A stretch of 64,000 nt of DNA from Hellea sp. (GCA_020629545.1 JAHDDC010000001.1:118722-182721); one strand, 5' to 3'. Positions 1-12,972 are shown, numbered from the stretch's first letter. Notes: generated by a model not told the origin, from the letters alone. Numbers and translations: made by a program.

Positions 1-2907
<2,907 letters not shown>

Positions 2908-2916
2908 GCTATTATC

Positions 2917-3762
2917 CTAGAATAAGCGTTCTCTGAGACGACGGAAATATCCAGGATCGCGCGCGCGTTTAACTTCGTCGTCCAAATTTATGCCAAAGTT
3001 ATCGAGGAGATCGTAGCTATCCTTATACCACTCGCTTTGAGGGTAATTATATCCTAAAACAGACCCAACAAGTTTGGCTTCCTCAATAATTCCGATCGAG
3101 ACATAGGACTCCACTAGTCTATGCATCGCTTCCTCGACATGTGATGTCGTATCGAAATCTGATACGACTGTTTTGAAGCGGCCTATAGCTGCCAAATGCT
3201 GATTTTCTTTCAGATAATAGCGGCCAACAGCCATTTCTTTTCCTGCAAGATGATCATGTGTAAGCTCCAGCTTTAACCGGGCGTCCCGCGCGTAATCGCT
3301 TTCTGGATATCGCCTAACAACCTGCTGCAGCGCAGCCTCCGCACTTGTCGTTGTCGCCTGATCCCGTCCAACATCATAAATTTGATCATAATAGGACATA
3401 GCCACAAGATAATATGCGTAAGGTGTACTTTCGTTACCTGGATGAAGGCTGATAAAACGCTGCGCGGTTGAAACAGCCTCTTCATAATCAGCGGATAGAT
3501 AATTCGCGTAAGCCGTCATCAACATTGAACGCCGGGCCCATTTGGAAAATGGATGTTGACGTTCGACCTCTTGAAAAAACAACTTCGCTTTTGCGAGGTC
3601 ATTTTTTTCCATAAAATCCATTCCGGAATTATAAATATTTTCAGCTGGCCGCTCCACATATGCCAACTTCTCTTTCTTAGATCCGCCCAATGTCGAACAG
3701 GCTGATATGGTCAGCAAAACAAGCAAGCCGACCGACAATTTCGAACATAATTTTTGTGGCAT
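2917..3762 (-). CDS. bamD: Outer membrane assembly lipoprotein BamD
   Basis: BamD is the essential lipoprotein partner of BamA in the complex that inserts beta-barrel proteins into the outer membrane. The 281-residue product has a lipoprotein signal with lipobox ISAC and the lipidated Cys at residue 22. TPR-like helical repeats follow, with the family pattern of an ERQHPFSKWARRS segment and repeated YP(E/Q)S motifs. Length fits the family. It lies between lpxC and recN on the same strand; the 81-base gap to lpxC shows no clear terminator, so it may be read from the lpxC promoter or its own. Both neighbours lpxC and bamD serve outer-membrane construction. Confidence 0.95.
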   Translation of the reverse strand: MPQKLCSKLSVGLLVLLTISACSTLGGSKKEKLAYVERPAENIYNSGMDFMEKNDLAKAKLFFQEVERQHPFSKWARRSMLMTAYANYLSADYEEAVSTAQRFISLHPGNESTPYAYYLVAMSYYDQIYDVGRDQATTTSAEAALQQVVRRYPESDYARDARLKLELTHDHLAGKEMAVGRYYLKENQHLAAIGRFKTVVSDFDTTSHVEEAMHRLVESYVSIGIIEEAKLVGSVLGYNYPQSEWYKDSYDLLDNFGINLDDEVKRARDPGYFRRLRERLF

Positions 3763-3843
3763 GAAAAGCTCTTACTTGATTCTAAAGAATGTATTGAGGA
3801 GGCTTGTAACTGAGAAACTCAGCGGGGAAAAGTGAGAATAATG

Positions 3844-4752
3844 TTAGGCTAGGACTGAATCGCAGCCTATTTCATTCTTTTCTGAGGGTAATGTGATAAA
3901 TCGCCAGGCTGTAGGGTCCGCAAAAAATGCGGTCAGCAACTCATGATTTAGTCCATGCCCCCCTCTGACTGTCGTTATCTTTCCTAAAACCGGACCAGCC
4001 AGGTAAAGGTCTCCCATCAAATCCAAAGCCTTGTGCCGCACAAATTCGTCGTTATATCGCAAGCCGCCGGGATTAAGAACCTTGTCTCCATCAACGACGA
4101 TCGCATTCTCATAAGACCCACCTTTACTAAGGCCGGCTTCGCGAAGCGCGGCGACCTCGTGAGCTCTCGCAAAGGTGCGCGCCGATGCGAGGCGATCCCT
4201 GAACGATCTCGTATCAGGTTCAATTTCCATGCGCTGTCTTCCAATCGCGGCATCTTTGAAATCAATGGTAACATCAAGATAAAGAGACTTGTATGGCTCG
4301 ATACGGCCGAACTTACTACCGTCGTTAATCTCAACCGCCTTCAGAACCTCCACATATCGTCTTGGCGCAGGCTGTTTCAAAATACCAACTTGCTCAATCA
4401 ACTTTAAAAACGGTTCACTACTTCCATCAAGAGCAGGTAATTCCTGACCATCCATATCTACAATTAAATTATCTATTCCAACTGACGCCAATGCAGCCAT
4501 CAAATGTTCAATTGTCGAGATTTTAACCCCCGCCTTATTGGATAAGGTTGTACAATTTTTCACACTCGTCACCGCGTCCGGCTTAACGGCAACTCTATTG
4601 TCTCGATCTGTGATGTCGGTTCGGACAAACACAATTCCCGTCCCGACCGGCGCAGGCTTTAATGCCACGCGCGTATGTTCGCCGCCATGCAGCTCAACGC
4701 CTGCAAATAATGTCGGAGCTTTGATCGTGGATTGTCGCCTAACAGGAACCAA
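3844..4752 (-). CDS. lpxC: UDP-3-O-acyl-N-acetylglucosamine deacetylase LpxC (TTG start)
   Basis: LpxC catalyses the committed step of lipid A synthesis, zinc-dependent removal of the N-acetyl group from UDP-3-O-acyl-GlcNAc. The 302-residue protein shows the first zinc ligand in EHLMAAL (His83), a second cluster RHKALDLMGDL (His240 and Asp244 as ligands), and the catalytic GGHGLNH region (His266). I place the start at a TTG because an AAAAAGG ribosome-binding site sits about 8 bases upstream and the amino-terminal family similarity begins right there. The gene follows ftsZ, as in many Alpha- and Gammaproteobacteria, but is separated from it by a terminator and 186 bases, so it probably has its own promoter in that gap. 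Confidence 0.96.
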   Translation of the reverse strand: MVPVRRQSTIKAPTLFAGVELHGGEHTRVALKPAPVGTGIVFVRTDITDRDNRVAVKPDAVTSVKNCTTLSNKAGVKISTIEHLMAALASVGIDNLIVDMDGQELPALDGSSEPFLKLIEQVGILKQPAPRRYVEVLKAVEINDGSKFGRIEPYKSLYLDVTIDFKDAAIGRQRMEIEPDTRSFRDRLASARTFARAHEVAALREAGLSKGGSYENAIVVDGDKVLNPGGLRYNDEFVRHKALDLMGDLYLAGPVLGKITTVRGGHGLNHELLTAFFADPTAWRFITLPSEKNEIGCDSVLA

Positions 4753-4893
4753 TTTATATACCTTTTTATGTCCCCGTTAACTACGGCGTGAAGCCATCGC
4801 CCACAATAAAAGACCTGTTTCCAATTGTTTCGCAAGATGACAATACAGTCATTCAGCAGTCATAATCATTCCAATTATCAGCCTTTCAGCCAT

Positions 4894-4918
4894 AAAAAAA
4901 GCCCCGCTTATGCAGGGC
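4894..4918 (-). terminator. Rho-independent terminator after ftsZ
   Basis: Read on the minus strand, GCCCTGC and GCGGGGC form a 7-base-pair stem (one G-T pair) around an ATAA loop, followed directly by seven T residues. It lies 21 bases downstream of the ftsZ stop and upstream of lpxC, so it should end the long dcw transcript. Confidence 0.85.
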
Positions 4919-4938
4919 CTTATTAATTCTTGGTCAGA

Positions 4939-6384
4939 TTAGCGTGACTGACGCCTGAGAAATGCTGGTATTTCTAACTCATCATCGACATCATCACCAA
5001 AGAGATCTCCGGTATTTTGTTTCTTTGGGCGCGAGGGGGGCTTAGTGGAGACCGGTATAGCTTTTTTCCGTCCGAAAAATCCAAATGGCCGTTTTACGAC
5101 TGTTTGAGGTTGCGGATCGGCAACGGGTTCAGCCTGCACGTGTTGTCGCGAAGGAGCTGGTGTAGGGGCCGGAACCGGTGCAGGTTCTGTTATAGGCATA
5201 GGCGGCGGCACGATATCTGTAGGCGTTGTCGCGCGCGACGTATTTGCCTGGGCAATATATGCAGGCTCGATATCGGCTTCTATTTCCTCTAGCGACGGAA
5301 TATCATCCTCATCAATTATAGCGACAGGCTCTTGTGTAGCTCTCAAAGACCCTGCACTTTCTCGCAAACGGGAAATATTAGCGTCCAAACTAGACTGGAC
5401 AACTGGCGAAACGCCCTCATATGCTCCGACACCTGTCGCAACAACTGACACTCGAACGATACCATCAAGATCGGGATCAAGCGCCGAACCAATGATAATA
5501 TTGGCATCTTGGTCAACTTGCGAACGGATAAGGCTTGCCGCCTCATCTACTTCGTAAAGCGTCAGATCCTTACCGCCAGTAATATTTATGAGTACGCCGC
5601 GAGCGCCCTTCAAAGAAACGTCATCTAATAGCGGGTTGGAAATGGCACTTTCAGCGGCTTCCACGGCTCGGCGCTCACCAGTTGCTTCGCCAGTTCCCAT
5701 CATGGCTTTGCCCATTTCATCCATAATTGTACGGACGTCATTAAAATCAAGATTTATAAGCCCTGGGACAACCATCAGATCAGTAATTCCGCGAACGCCA
5801 GAGTTTAACACTTCGTCAGCCATCGCGAACGCGTCCGTCATGGTCGTTTGTTCGGTCGCAATTCTAAACAAATTCTGATTTGGGATCACAATCAGAGTAT
5901 CAACGGCATCAGAAAGGCGATCAATGCCTTCTTCCGCTATTGTCATCCGGCGTGAACCTTCGAACTGAAATGGCTTGGTTACAATTGCAACGGTTAAAAT
6001 GCCTTTGTCTCGGGCAGCGCGCGCGATTACGGGCGCAGCCCCTGTACCTGTACCGCCGCCCATACCGGCCGCAACGAATAACATATGAGCGCCTTCGAGC
6101 TGTTCAAGAATTTCGCCCATAGAGTCCTCAGCAGATTGCTCGCCTACCTCAGGCTTCATACCTGCGCCGAGTCCTTGCGTAATACCGCTGCCCATTTGGA
6201 TACGTCTATCTGCTTTAGAGAAAGCTAGCGCTTGAGCGTCCGTATTTGCAACAACGAACTCAACGCCCTCAAGTCCGGAGGAAATCATATTATTAACTGC
6301 ATTCCCGCCTGCTCCGCCAACGCCGATCACGACGATACGGGGTTTAATTTCAACAGACTTGGGAAGCGAAAGATTTATGCTCAT
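4939..6384 (-). CDS. ftsZ: Cell division GTPase FtsZ
   Basis: FtsZ is the tubulin-like GTPase that forms the division ring. The 481-residue protein carries the nucleotide-binding signature GGGTGTG at residues 109-115 inside a well conserved core up to about residue 320. A Pro- and Ala-rich linker of about 140 residues follows, and then a conserved C-terminal peptide ([13 protein letters not shown]) that binds FtsA and other partners. The long linker is typical of Alphaproteobacteria. The ATG has a GGGCGA-type ribosome-binding site. The 103-base gap to ftsA holds a CtrA-like box and a GANTC site, and a terminator follows the gene, so ftsZ can be expressed separately from the upstream dcw genes. 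Confidence 0.99.
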   Translation of the reverse strand: MSINLSLPKSVEIKPRIVVIGVGGAGGNAVNNMISSGLEGVEFVVANTDAQALAFSKADRRIQMGSGITQGLGAGMKPEVGEQSAEDSMGEILEQLEGAHMLFVAAGMGGGTGTGAAPVIARAARDKGILTVAIVTKPFQFEGSRRMTIAEEGIDRLSDAVDTLIVIPNQNLFRIATEQTTMTDAFAMADEVLNSGVRGITDLMVVPGLINLDFNDVRTIMDEMGKAMMGTGEATGERRAVEAAESAISNPLLDDVSLKGARGVLINITGGKDLTLYEVDEAASLIRSQVDQDANIIIGSALDPDLDGIVRVSVVATGVGAYEGVSPVVQSSLDANISRLRESAGSLRATQEPVAIIDEDDIPSLEEIEADIEPAYIAQANTSRATTPTDIVPPPMPITEPAPVPAPTPAPSRQHVQAEPVADPQPQTVVKRPFGFFGRKKAIPVSTKPPSRPKKQNTGDLFGDDVDDELEIPAFLRRQSR

Positions 6385-6389
6385 GACTC
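6385..6389. promoter_or_regulatory. GANTC site (CcrM methylation target) next to the ftsZ start
   Basis: GACTC lies immediately upstream of the ftsZ ATG. GANTC is the target of the cell-cycle methyltransferase CcrM in Alphaproteobacteria, and in Caulobacter crescentus methylation in the ftsZ promoter affects ftsZ expression. A single GANTC can occur by chance; the position is what makes it notable. Confidence 0.45.
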
Positions 6390-6435
6390 GCCCTTAAATT
6401 ATGGTTTGCATTTCGTTAATTTGTGCCTGAAATCT

Positions 6436-6451
6436 GTTAAACAGGTCTTAA
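6436..6451 (-). promoter_or_regulatory. CtrA-like binding site upstream of ftsZ
   Basis: On the coding strand the sequence reads TTAA, seven bases, TTAAC. This is an exact match to the CtrA consensus TTAA-N7-TTAAC known from Caulobacter crescentus. It ends about 52 bases upstream of the ftsZ ATG, in the gap behind ftsA. CtrA represses ftsZ in Caulobacter, so a similar role is likely here; binding is inferred. Confidence 0.6.
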
Positions 6452-6487
6452 TAAACTCGAATGAAACCTTAAATAATGTGCAATATC

Positions 6488-7756
6488 TTAGAAATTTTCT
6501 CTAAGCCATTGTATTGAACGACCTAGGCTGCCACCCGCATATCGCTTCCGCAAATATCGCCGTCCCGTAAGGTCGGGCGGGCCTGAGATTACTTCTTTTT
6601 CGTTCAAAAACTGATACTTAAGAAGACCTGTTGCAACGGCAAAATCCGGGCCGGAAAGGCTATCTTTTAGTCCCAGGACACCGTGTGGACGTCCAATCCG
6701 AACACGCTTATTAAAAACGAATTCCGCGAGCTCTCTTACTCCGTTCAGCTGCGCACCGCCACCTGTCAAAACGATTCGTCGTCCAGAGTAATTATCTAAC
6801 CCCTTTTGACTCATGCGGTCCCGTAAAATTTCAAACGTCTCCTCTACCCGACTTCTAATAACGCCAGTCAGCATGGACTTTGGTTCGTTATGAAGTGTGT
6901 CTTGCGCTCCCATAGGTGGACAAGGAATATTAACACGATCATCGTCGGCTCCGTGCAAGGCCGATCCATACAACATTTTAATTCGTTCAGCAGCTTCTGG
7001 CGGCGTCATAAGTCCCCGAGCAATATCTTTGGTAACAGTCTGGCCACCAACAGAAAGAGCCTCAACATGAACGAGAGAATTGTCTCTAAAAATTGACGCT
7101 GAAGTTACGCCGCCGCCCATATCGATAAGCGTCACGCCCAAATCCTTCTCATCCTCTGTCAACACGGATAGGCCGGCTGCATAAGGTGAGGCACTGACCG
7201 ATTTTATGTTAAGATGGCAGCGTTCAATACAATGAGCGAGATTACGAAGAGGTCCAACCCCGGCCATGACAAAATGCATGTCGACTCCCAGAGATTTGCC
7301 GAACATACCTCTTGGTTCTTCAATATTACTTTCACCGTCCACGCTCCAGCTCAGCGGAATAGCATGCAGGATTGTTTGTTCTGGTTGAGCAAATTCGGAA
7401 AGAGATGAATTCACGAGACGTTTCAAATCACGATCAGCAACTTCGCCGCTCGCAAATTCTGTTTGAACCGTAAGATGTTCTGACCGTAACGAGCGCACTG
7501 CTATATTCACCGCGACAGATCTGACAGGCACCCTAGCTTCGCGTTCCGCTTTCTCAACAGCGGTTCGAATGCCATACTCTACAGCCTCCATGTCAACAAC
7601 GGCACCAGATTTCAGCCCTGCACTAACGCCGAAACCAGAGCCGATCAATTTCACGCCCATATTGGGATCAGACTGCCCAATCAGGCAAACGACCTTGCTG
7701 GATCCAATGTCCAGAACAGCATGTGTGTCGGGTTTTTGACGATTCTTGTTGCGCAT
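6488..7756 (-). CDS. ftsA: Cell division protein FtsA
   Basis: FtsA is an actin-like ATPase that tethers FtsZ filaments to the membrane and helps recruit the later divisome proteins. The 422-residue product shows the phosphate-binding segment AVLDIGSSKV near residues 14-23, the second nucleotide-binding strand VTLIDMGGGVT, and the GRRIVLTGGGAQL segment of the adenosine site. The C-terminal 15 residues (GGSLGRSIQWLRENF) can form the amphipathic membrane-targeting helix. Length is normal. It lies 6 bases after ftsQ and upstream of ftsZ. Confidence 0.98.
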   Translation of the reverse strand: MRNKNRQKPDTHAVLDIGSSKVVCLIGQSDPNMGVKLIGSGFGVSAGLKSGAVVDMEAVEYGIRTAVEKAEREARVPVRSVAVNIAVRSLRSEHLTVQTEFASGEVADRDLKRLVNSSLSEFAQPEQTILHAIPLSWSVDGESNIEEPRGMFGKSLGVDMHFVMAGVGPLRNLAHCIERCHLNIKSVSASPYAAGLSVLTEDEKDLGVTLIDMGGGVTSASIFRDNSLVHVEALSVGGQTVTKDIARGLMTPPEAAERIKMLYGSALHGADDDRVNIPCPPMGAQDTLHNEPKSMLTGVIRSRVEETFEILRDRMSQKGLDNYSGRRIVLTGGGAQLNGVRELAEFVFNKRVRIGRPHGVLGLKDSLSGPDFAVATGLLKYQFLNEKEVISGPPDLTGRRYLRKRYAGGSLGRSIQWLRENF

Positions 7757-7762
7757 TTCAAA

Positions 7763-8626
7763 CTAAGCAGGTTCTCTGTTAGATGGAGCGAGCGTTATAC
7801 GGTCCGCAATCCTTAGGTCGATCACAGAAAGCTCTCTATCCAAAATCTGAGTTTGAAAATGTAAATCAGTCAAGCGAGATAAAGCCATAGCCAAATCATT
7901 CTGCGGTAATTTCACACGCATTTCACCACCATGCAGAATCAGATCCCATCGGCCAGTATTATGGTAAACGAATGTATCGACCTTCCGCCTTATTCCCTCA
8001 AAATTTGCGACAATTTTTTCAATCTCAACGAAATTCTCTGGGGCGTCGCCCCCAACAATAAGCGGCAATTGAGGATAATCAGCTAAAGCAACCTGACTAA
8101 TGGCTTCGCCACTAATATCCACGAGTTGAATAACGCCCTGATTTTGCCAAAGCGCATAGGGCTTACGCTCTATGATCTGAACAACTATCCTATCAGGCCA
8201 TAACCGTCTAACGATTGCCTTTTCAACCCAGCTCAGACTTTCAACTCGTCTTTGTGCCTCGCGCAAATCAAGGTCGAACAGATAATCACCGTTCTGAACG
8301 CCTAATACTCTGCGAACATCCTTTTCACTTAATCGCCCTTCCCCCATGACATCGACCCGGTCAACGACGAAGCCCATGGAGATCAACCTATTTTTCGTAA
8401 AATCGTTCCCGGCTTGTTTGGCATTTGGCAAAAACCCGCCGAGCCATAAACCCAGAAAAGCGATGGCAAAGAAAATAAACATCAAGCTCAGAATAAAGCG
8501 CCACATGCCTTTTCGAGAATAGCTAGCAGCGCGAAGATGTGATGTTGCCCAGTTGCGGGCACCTCTTAAACCAGGTTTCAGGGGACTTACCCGTGTTACA
8601 TTCGTTTTTTTGCCTATCGCGGCCAT
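7763..8626 (-). CDS. ftsQ: Cell division protein FtsQ
   Basis: FtsQ is a bitopic inner-membrane protein of the divisome that links early and late division proteins. The 287-residue protein has a basic cytoplasmic segment (about residues 1-42), one membrane helix at about 43-65, then a periplasmic POTRA domain at about 85-155 (it includes RVDVMGEGRLSEKDVRRVLG) and a beta domain. The ATG lies inside the end of ddlB (13-base overlap), with GAGGA about 6 bases upstream. It is followed closely by ftsA in the usual ddlB-ftsQ-ftsA-ftsZ order. Confidence 0.96.
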   Translation of the reverse strand: MAAIGKKTNVTRVSPLKPGLRGARNWATSHLRAASYSRKGMWRFILSLMFIFFAIAFLGLWLGGFLPNAKQAGNDFTKNRLISMGFVVDRVDVMGEGRLSEKDVRRVLGVQNGDYLFDLDLREAQRRVESLSWVEKAIVRRLWPDRIVVQIIERKPYALWQNQGVIQLVDISGEAISQVALADYPQLPLIVGGDAPENFVEIEKIVANFEGIRRKVDTFVYHNTGRWDLILHGGEMRVKLPQNDLAMALSRLTDLHFQTQILDRELSVIDLRIADRITLAPSNREPA

Positions 8627-9543
8627 GAAGCATCCTCAACAATCCAGCGGCAAAGCTGTCCAAAATTCATTCCGACAAATTCAGCTTGTTCTGGTACAAG
8701 TGAAGTCGGTGTCATTCCGGGTTGAGTATTAAGTTCAAGCATTACGATTTTGTTTACGATATCCTTTAAGTCCTCATTAATGTCATTAAATCTGAAATCA
8801 GATCGGGTTACGCCACGACATCCTAGGGTTTCGTGTGCCAACAACGCCCAAGTTTTGCAAAGTTCTTCGACGTCTCTGGGGATGTTGGCCGGCACGATAT
8901 GGCGCGAACCCCCATCAGCATATTTAGCGGCATAGTCGTACCAACCAGTTGTTGCGATAATTTCGGTAACCGCGAGCGCTTTACCGTCCATAACGGTAAC
9001 AGTGAGTTCACGACCCGGAACAAACTCTTCGACAAGCACTAGTTCACCCATCGCTTCGTTATGAGCGATTTCGCTTTTGGGCGGATTGGTACCATCTTTG
9101 ATAATATAGACGCCAACACTGGATCCCTGGGCATTCGGTTTGACCACATAGGGTGGATCCATTGGATGACTTTCGGCGACCGCCCGTCGATCCGCCAGTG
9201 TGCCAATAGGCACATTTATGCCAACATCGCGCAGAACGGCTTTGCTACGATGTTTGTCCATAGCTAGGGCCGATGCCATAACACCGCTATGTGTGTAAGG
9301 TGCGCCAAATAGATCAAGTACACCTTGAATCCGACCATCCTCACCCCACTCTCCATGAAGAGCGTTAAAGATTACATCCGGATCAGCAACATGAAGCTGC
9401 TCCCAAATATTATGCCCTACATCGATCTCGACGACCTCAAAACCTTCATTTCGCAAGGCTACAGAAACACCAGCGCCCGACGCCAGCGAAACGTCACGTT
9501 CCGGCGACATACCCCCTTTTAAAACTGCAATACGTTGGCTCAC
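8614..9543 (-). CDS. ddlB: D-alanine--D-alanine ligase
   Basis: Ddl joins two D-alanines in an ATP-dependent reaction to give the dipeptide that MurF adds to the peptidoglycan precursor. The 309-residue ATP-grasp protein begins with the family segment KGGMSPERDVS. It has the ATP-binding region YVVKPNAQGSSVGV and a C-terminal metal and substrate site LELNTQPGMTPTSLVPEQA. The start is a GTG that overlaps the murB stop (GTGA). The gene sits in the conserved murB-ddlB-ftsQ position of the dcw cluster, so the symbol ddlB follows the context. Confidence 0.97.
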   Translation of the reverse strand: MSQRIAVLKGGMSPERDVSLASGAGVSVALRNEGFEVVEIDVGHNIWEQLHVADPDVIFNALHGEWGEDGRIQGVLDLFGAPYTHSGVMASALAMDKHRSKAVLRDVGINVPIGTLADRRAVAESHPMDPPYVVKPNAQGSSVGVYIIKDGTNPPKSEIAHNEAMGELVLVEEFVPGRELTVTVMDGKALAVTEIIATTGWYDYAAKYADGGSRHIVPANIPRDVEELCKTWALLAHETLGCRGVTRSDFRFNDINEDLKDIVNKIVMLELNTQPGMTPTSLVPEQAEFVGMNFGQLCRWIVEDASWPR

Positions 9544-10451
9544 CGGCTCTCTCCGATCCGTTTAACTTCCCACTCAAGGTCGACGCCCTCACTCTTTTTC
9601 ACCATAGCGCGGATTATCTCACCCAAAGTTTCAAGATCATGTGCGGTCGCATCGCCAGTGTTGATCATGAAATTACAATGCTTTTCGCTCATTTGAGCTC
9701 CGCCAACTTGAAATCCACGACCACCTGCAGCATCAATGACCTGCCAAGCCCCGCGACCTCCCGAAACGGATTGATCTGGGTTCTTAAATGTTGAACCACC
9801 GGTTTTCTCACGAATTGGCTGACTGTTTTCTCGTTTTGATGTGATTTCATCCATCCGAGACTGGATATCTTTCGGCACTCCAACTCGCCCTTTGAAAACA
9901 GCCTGCGTAAAGATCAATTCTTGCGACGCACCAGAGTGTCGATAGCTATATTGCATTTCATCCAGCGACATATTTTGTCGGCGTCCGCGACGGTCGATTG
10001 CGATAACATTTTGAAGAATATCTTTGGTTTCTCCGCCATAACAACCCGCATTCATTCTCAGCGCGCCGCCAATCGTGCCGGGAATACCAGCATAAAATTC
10101 GAGCCCTGCTATACCGGCCTTAGCCGCCGTTCGCGCGACTTTATTATCTAGCGCAGCGGCGCCCGCCGTCACTGTCAAGCCATCAATCGATATATCAGCA
10201 AATGATGGTCCGAGCCGAATTACAACACCTCTAACACCTCCATCCCTAACCAGTGTATTCGACGCCACACCCAATATTTGCACCGGGATGTCGGAAGGCG
10301 TAGACGACAAAAACAAGGCAAGATCTGCCTCATCCTTTGGCATAAATAGGACTTCTGCAGGACCGCCGACCCGCAGCCAAGTATAAGGTGCGAGCGTAAC
10401 ACTTTCTGAAAGCTTGCCTCTAACCGTGGGCAATCTATCGATTAACGACAT
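9540..10451 (-). CDS. murB: UDP-N-acetylenolpyruvoylglucosamine reductase MurB
   Basis: MurB is the FAD-dependent reductase that turns UDP-GlcNAc-enolpyruvate into UDP-MurNAc with NADPH. The 303-residue product has the FAD-binding PCMH fold, with the GIPGTIGGALRMNAGCYGGE segment, a SYRHSG motif carrying the tyrosine/arginine site, and a C-terminal domain with GGSTFKNP and the segment SEKHCNFMIN. The length fits the shorter type I/II MurB common in Alphaproteobacteria. The start overlaps the murC stop (TGATG) and the end overlaps ddlB, so translation is coupled on both sides. Confidence 0.97.
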   Translation of the reverse strand: MSLIDRLPTVRGKLSESVTLAPYTWLRVGGPAEVLFMPKDEADLALFLSSTPSDIPVQILGVASNTLVRDGGVRGVVIRLGPSFADISIDGLTVTAGAAALDNKVARTAAKAGIAGLEFYAGIPGTIGGALRMNAGCYGGETKDILQNVIAIDRRGRRQNMSLDEMQYSYRHSGASQELIFTQAVFKGRVGVPKDIQSRMDEITSKRENSQPIREKTGGSTFKNPDQSVSGGRGAWQVIDAAGGRGFQVGGAQMSEKHCNFMINTGDATAHDLETLGEIIRAMVKKSEGVDLEWEVKRIGESR

Positions 10452-11878
10452 CAGAGGCTTTCGAGGTCTTTAGCAAGACCAGCTGCCCAATATGTAATGT
10501 CGCCGGCCCCGAGGCAAACAATCAAATCACCGGGTTTCAAATTGGGCTTAAGGGTTTCGGCTAAATTATCTTTTGTGATCGACTGGGCATTGCGGTGACC
10601 ATGCGCCTTAAGCCCGTCAACAAGGGCCGGACCACTTATATTCGCGATAGGTTTTTCGCCGGCTTCGTAGACATCGGCAACATAGACTTGGTCCGCATGA
10701 TTAAAGCATGTGCAAAACTCTTCAAACAGATCCGACAACCTAGAATATCGGTGCGGCTGAACGACCGCATGGACGGAGCCTTCGGTAACTTGACGGGCTG
10801 CTTGCAAAACGGCCTCAATCTCGACGGGATGGTGACCATAATCGTCAATGATAGTGACATCGTTCCAGTTTCCAACATGAGTAAAACGCCGCTTAACACC
10901 CCCAAATCCATCGAGAGCTGACCTGACTTGAGCTTGAGAAATCCCCAGACGACGCGCCACGGCAATTGCCGACAAGACATTTTGCGTATTGTGTCGTCCC
11001 GCCATAGGGAGAAACAGGTCTTCCCAGCGATCTTCTATCCCATCAACATTCCGAAACACGACATCAAACCGTGAACCCGTCGGCTCAAGTTTCAGGTTTT
11101 CAGCCCGAACATCCGCCTGCGGATTAAAGCCATAAGTGATAACTCTTCGATCCTGAATACGGGAGACCAAGCTTTGAACTTCAGGATGATCAATACATAA
11201 CACGCCAAATCCGTAAAACGGCAGATTTTCAACAAATGTCGTAAAAGCCGCGCGAAGCGTATCAAAATCCCCGTAATGTTCCATATGTTCCGGGTCGATA
11301 TTTGTTACGACGGCAACAGTTGGAAATAGCTTTAAGAACGAACCATCAGATTCATCAGCTTCAACAACCATCCAATCGCCAAGTCCAAGCTTAGCATTTG
11401 AACCATATGCATTGATAATGCCGCCGTTAATTACAGTCGGATCAAAGTCGCCCCCTTCAAGCAAGGCTGCCATCATCGTTGTCGTTGTTGTTTTGCCATG
11501 GGTGCCACCCACAGCAATCGCCCATTTCAAGCGCATGAGTTCGGCTAGCATTTCCGCACGCCTCACAACTGGGATAGCGCGAGAGCGGGCTTCGACCAAT
11601 TCGGGATTGTTTGCTTTAATCGCAGAAGACATAACAATGGCCCCTGCCCCCCGAACCTGCTCGGCTTTTTGCCCTATAAAGATTGTTGCGCCTAGCTTCC
11701 GAAGACGTTTTACATTGGGGTTCTCTCTGATGTCGGAGCCTTGAACCGTGTAACCCAGATTCAGCATAACCTCCGCTATACCGCTCATTCCGATTCCGCC
11801 GATACCGACGAAATGAATTGGACCTGTATCGAATGGAACTTTCGTTGCCATTGCCATATCACTACCAGGCTTAACCAT
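10451..11878 (-). CDS. murC: UDP-N-acetylmuramate--L-alanine ligase MurC
   Basis: MurC adds L-alanine to UDP-MurNAc with ATP, the first amino acid of the peptidoglycan stem. In the 475-residue form chosen here the N-terminal UDP-binding loop is [11 protein letters not shown] (about residues 23-33), the ATP-binding motif GTHGKTTTT is at 125-133, and the Mur ligase C-terminal domain has DDYGHHP. The frame is open 40 codons further upstream into murG, but the ATG at 11878 has an AAAGG ribosome-binding site 6-7 bases upstream and matches the normal family start. It lies 10 bases after murG and overlaps murB at its end. Confidence 0.96.
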   Translation of the reverse strand: MVKPGSDMAMATKVPFDTGPIHFVGIGGIGMSGIAEVMLNLGYTVQGSDIRENPNVKRLRKLGATIFIGQKAEQVRGAGAIVMSSAIKANNPELVEARSRAIPVVRRAEMLAELMRLKWAIAVGGTHGKTTTTTMMAALLEGGDFDPTVINGGIINAYGSNAKLGLGDWMVVEADESDGSFLKLFPTVAVVTNIDPEHMEHYGDFDTLRAAFTTFVENLPFYGFGVLCIDHPEVQSLVSRIQDRRVITYGFNPQADVRAENLKLEPTGSRFDVVFRNVDGIEDRWEDLFLPMAGRHNTQNVLSAIAVARRLGISQAQVRSALDGFGGVKRRFTHVGNWNDVTIIDDYGHHPVEIEAVLQAARQVTEGSVHAVVQPHRYSRLSDLFEEFCTCFNHADQVYVADVYEAGEKPIANISGPALVDGLKAHGHRNAQSITKDNLAETLKPNLKPGDLIVCLGAGDITYWAAGLAKDLESL

Positions 11879-11888
11879 GTTTTGCCTT

Positions 11889-12971
11889 TCAGGCGTTTCT
11901 AACTGCAGATATGACAAGCTCGGCCATGGCCTCGGTTGCATCCGTATGCGCGGCCTGCCGGGCGGCATTTGCAGCTTTCTTGAGCCAGTTCGAATCATTT
12001 AATCTCACCTCTAACGTAGATTTCACTCGCTCTGGCGTAAACTCGGATTCGGGCAAAATATCGGCAGCTTCAAGGCTTTTCAATGCTTTAGCATTTTCCG
12101 TTTGATGGTCATCCATTGCGATGGCCAACGGAACCAATAAGCTTGGCTTACCCATCGCCGCAATTTCGGAAACAGATGAGGCGCCAGCGCGCGCCACGAT
12201 AAAATGCGCCGATGCAAGATGGGTTTGAATATCTGTGAAAAAAGGTTCGCATAAATGAGTAACGCCCGCCTCATCATAGACTTTGCGAGCATGGCCAAGA
12301 CTTTCAGCGCGGGTTTGTTGAACGACCTGAAGTCTATTCCGTAACTCTAGCGGCAAAAGAGATATAGCCTCAGGCATGACTTCACTTATTGATCGGGCAC
12401 CGAGACTGCCACCGACAATCAATAACTTTATAGAGTCTTTAGGCTCCGTGTAGGTTGTAGGTATTGCATCAAGGATCTGCGCGCGAAGTGGGTTTCCGAT
12501 GCATTTATGTTTCGCGCCAATTGGCAATCGCGCAAGAGCTTCAAAACCAGATGCTACAATTTTCGCGCGCTTTGCAAAAACCCGGTTGACCCGTCCGAGC
12601 ACAGCGTTTTGTTCATGAATTAGGGTAGGCACACCCAAGCTTTGTGCAGCTCGCATCGCTGGAAAAGCAGGATAACCCCCAAAACCGACAACCACATCAG
12701 GCTTCCAATCTTTGATGAATTTTTTTGATTGAGCTACACCTTTGTTTAAGCGGAATATACCGCGAATAGCTTTGAAAGGTTTTCGGGGAGAAATCGTTGC
12801 GGCTTCAACATTGATGATTGGATCTGCTGGGATTTTTCCGGCGTGTTTGCAGCCTCGGACATCGGTAATCATTGCGATTTCCCATCCCATATTCCGTAAA
12901 TGTTCTGCAAGTGCCTGGGCTGGAAACATGTGTCCGCCAGTGCCCCCGGCGGCGAGAAGAAGCCTCGGCAT
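11889..12971 (-). CDS. murG: Lipid II synthase MurG (UDP-GlcNAc transferase)
   Basis: MurG transfers GlcNAc from UDP-GlcNAc to lipid I on the cytoplasmic membrane face to make lipid II. The 360-residue GT28 protein has the glycine-rich loop GGTGGH at residues 9-14, a second loop GGSLGAR in the C-terminal domain, and the sugar-nucleotide site [10 protein letters not shown]. An in-frame GTG 24 bases upstream lies inside ftsW. I prefer the ATG at 12971, which follows the ftsW stop by one base and has GGA 7 bases upstream. It is placed between ftsW and murC as in other Alphaproteobacteria. Confidence 0.96.
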   Translation of the reverse strand: MPRLLLAAGGTGGHMFPAQALAEHLRNMGWEIAMITDVRGCKHAGKIPADPIINVEAATISPRKPFKAIRGIFRLNKGVAQSKKFIKDWKPDVVVGFGGYPAFPAMRAAQSLGVPTLIHEQNAVLGRVNRVFAKRAKIVASGFEALARLPIGAKHKCIGNPLRAQILDAIPTTYTEPKDSIKLLIVGGSLGARSISEVMPEAISLLPLELRNRLQVVQQTRAESLGHARKVYDEAGVTHLCEPFFTDIQTHLASAHFIVARAGASSVSEIAAMGKPSLLVPLAIAMDDHQTENAKALKSLEAADILPESEFTPERVKSTLEVRLNDSNWLKKAANAARQAAHTDATEAMAELVISAVRNA

Positions 12972-12972
12972 G

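Noticed and set aside
4753..4893. Riboswitch or small RNA in the lpxC leader
   Set aside because: No conserved aptamer pattern was seen; only a possible weak promoter (TTGCGA, 18 bases, TTTTAT).
11879..11998. Upstream extension of murC inside murG
   Set aside because: In-frame codons exist, but a good ribosome-binding site marks the ATG at 11878, and the extension is basic and unlike MurC.
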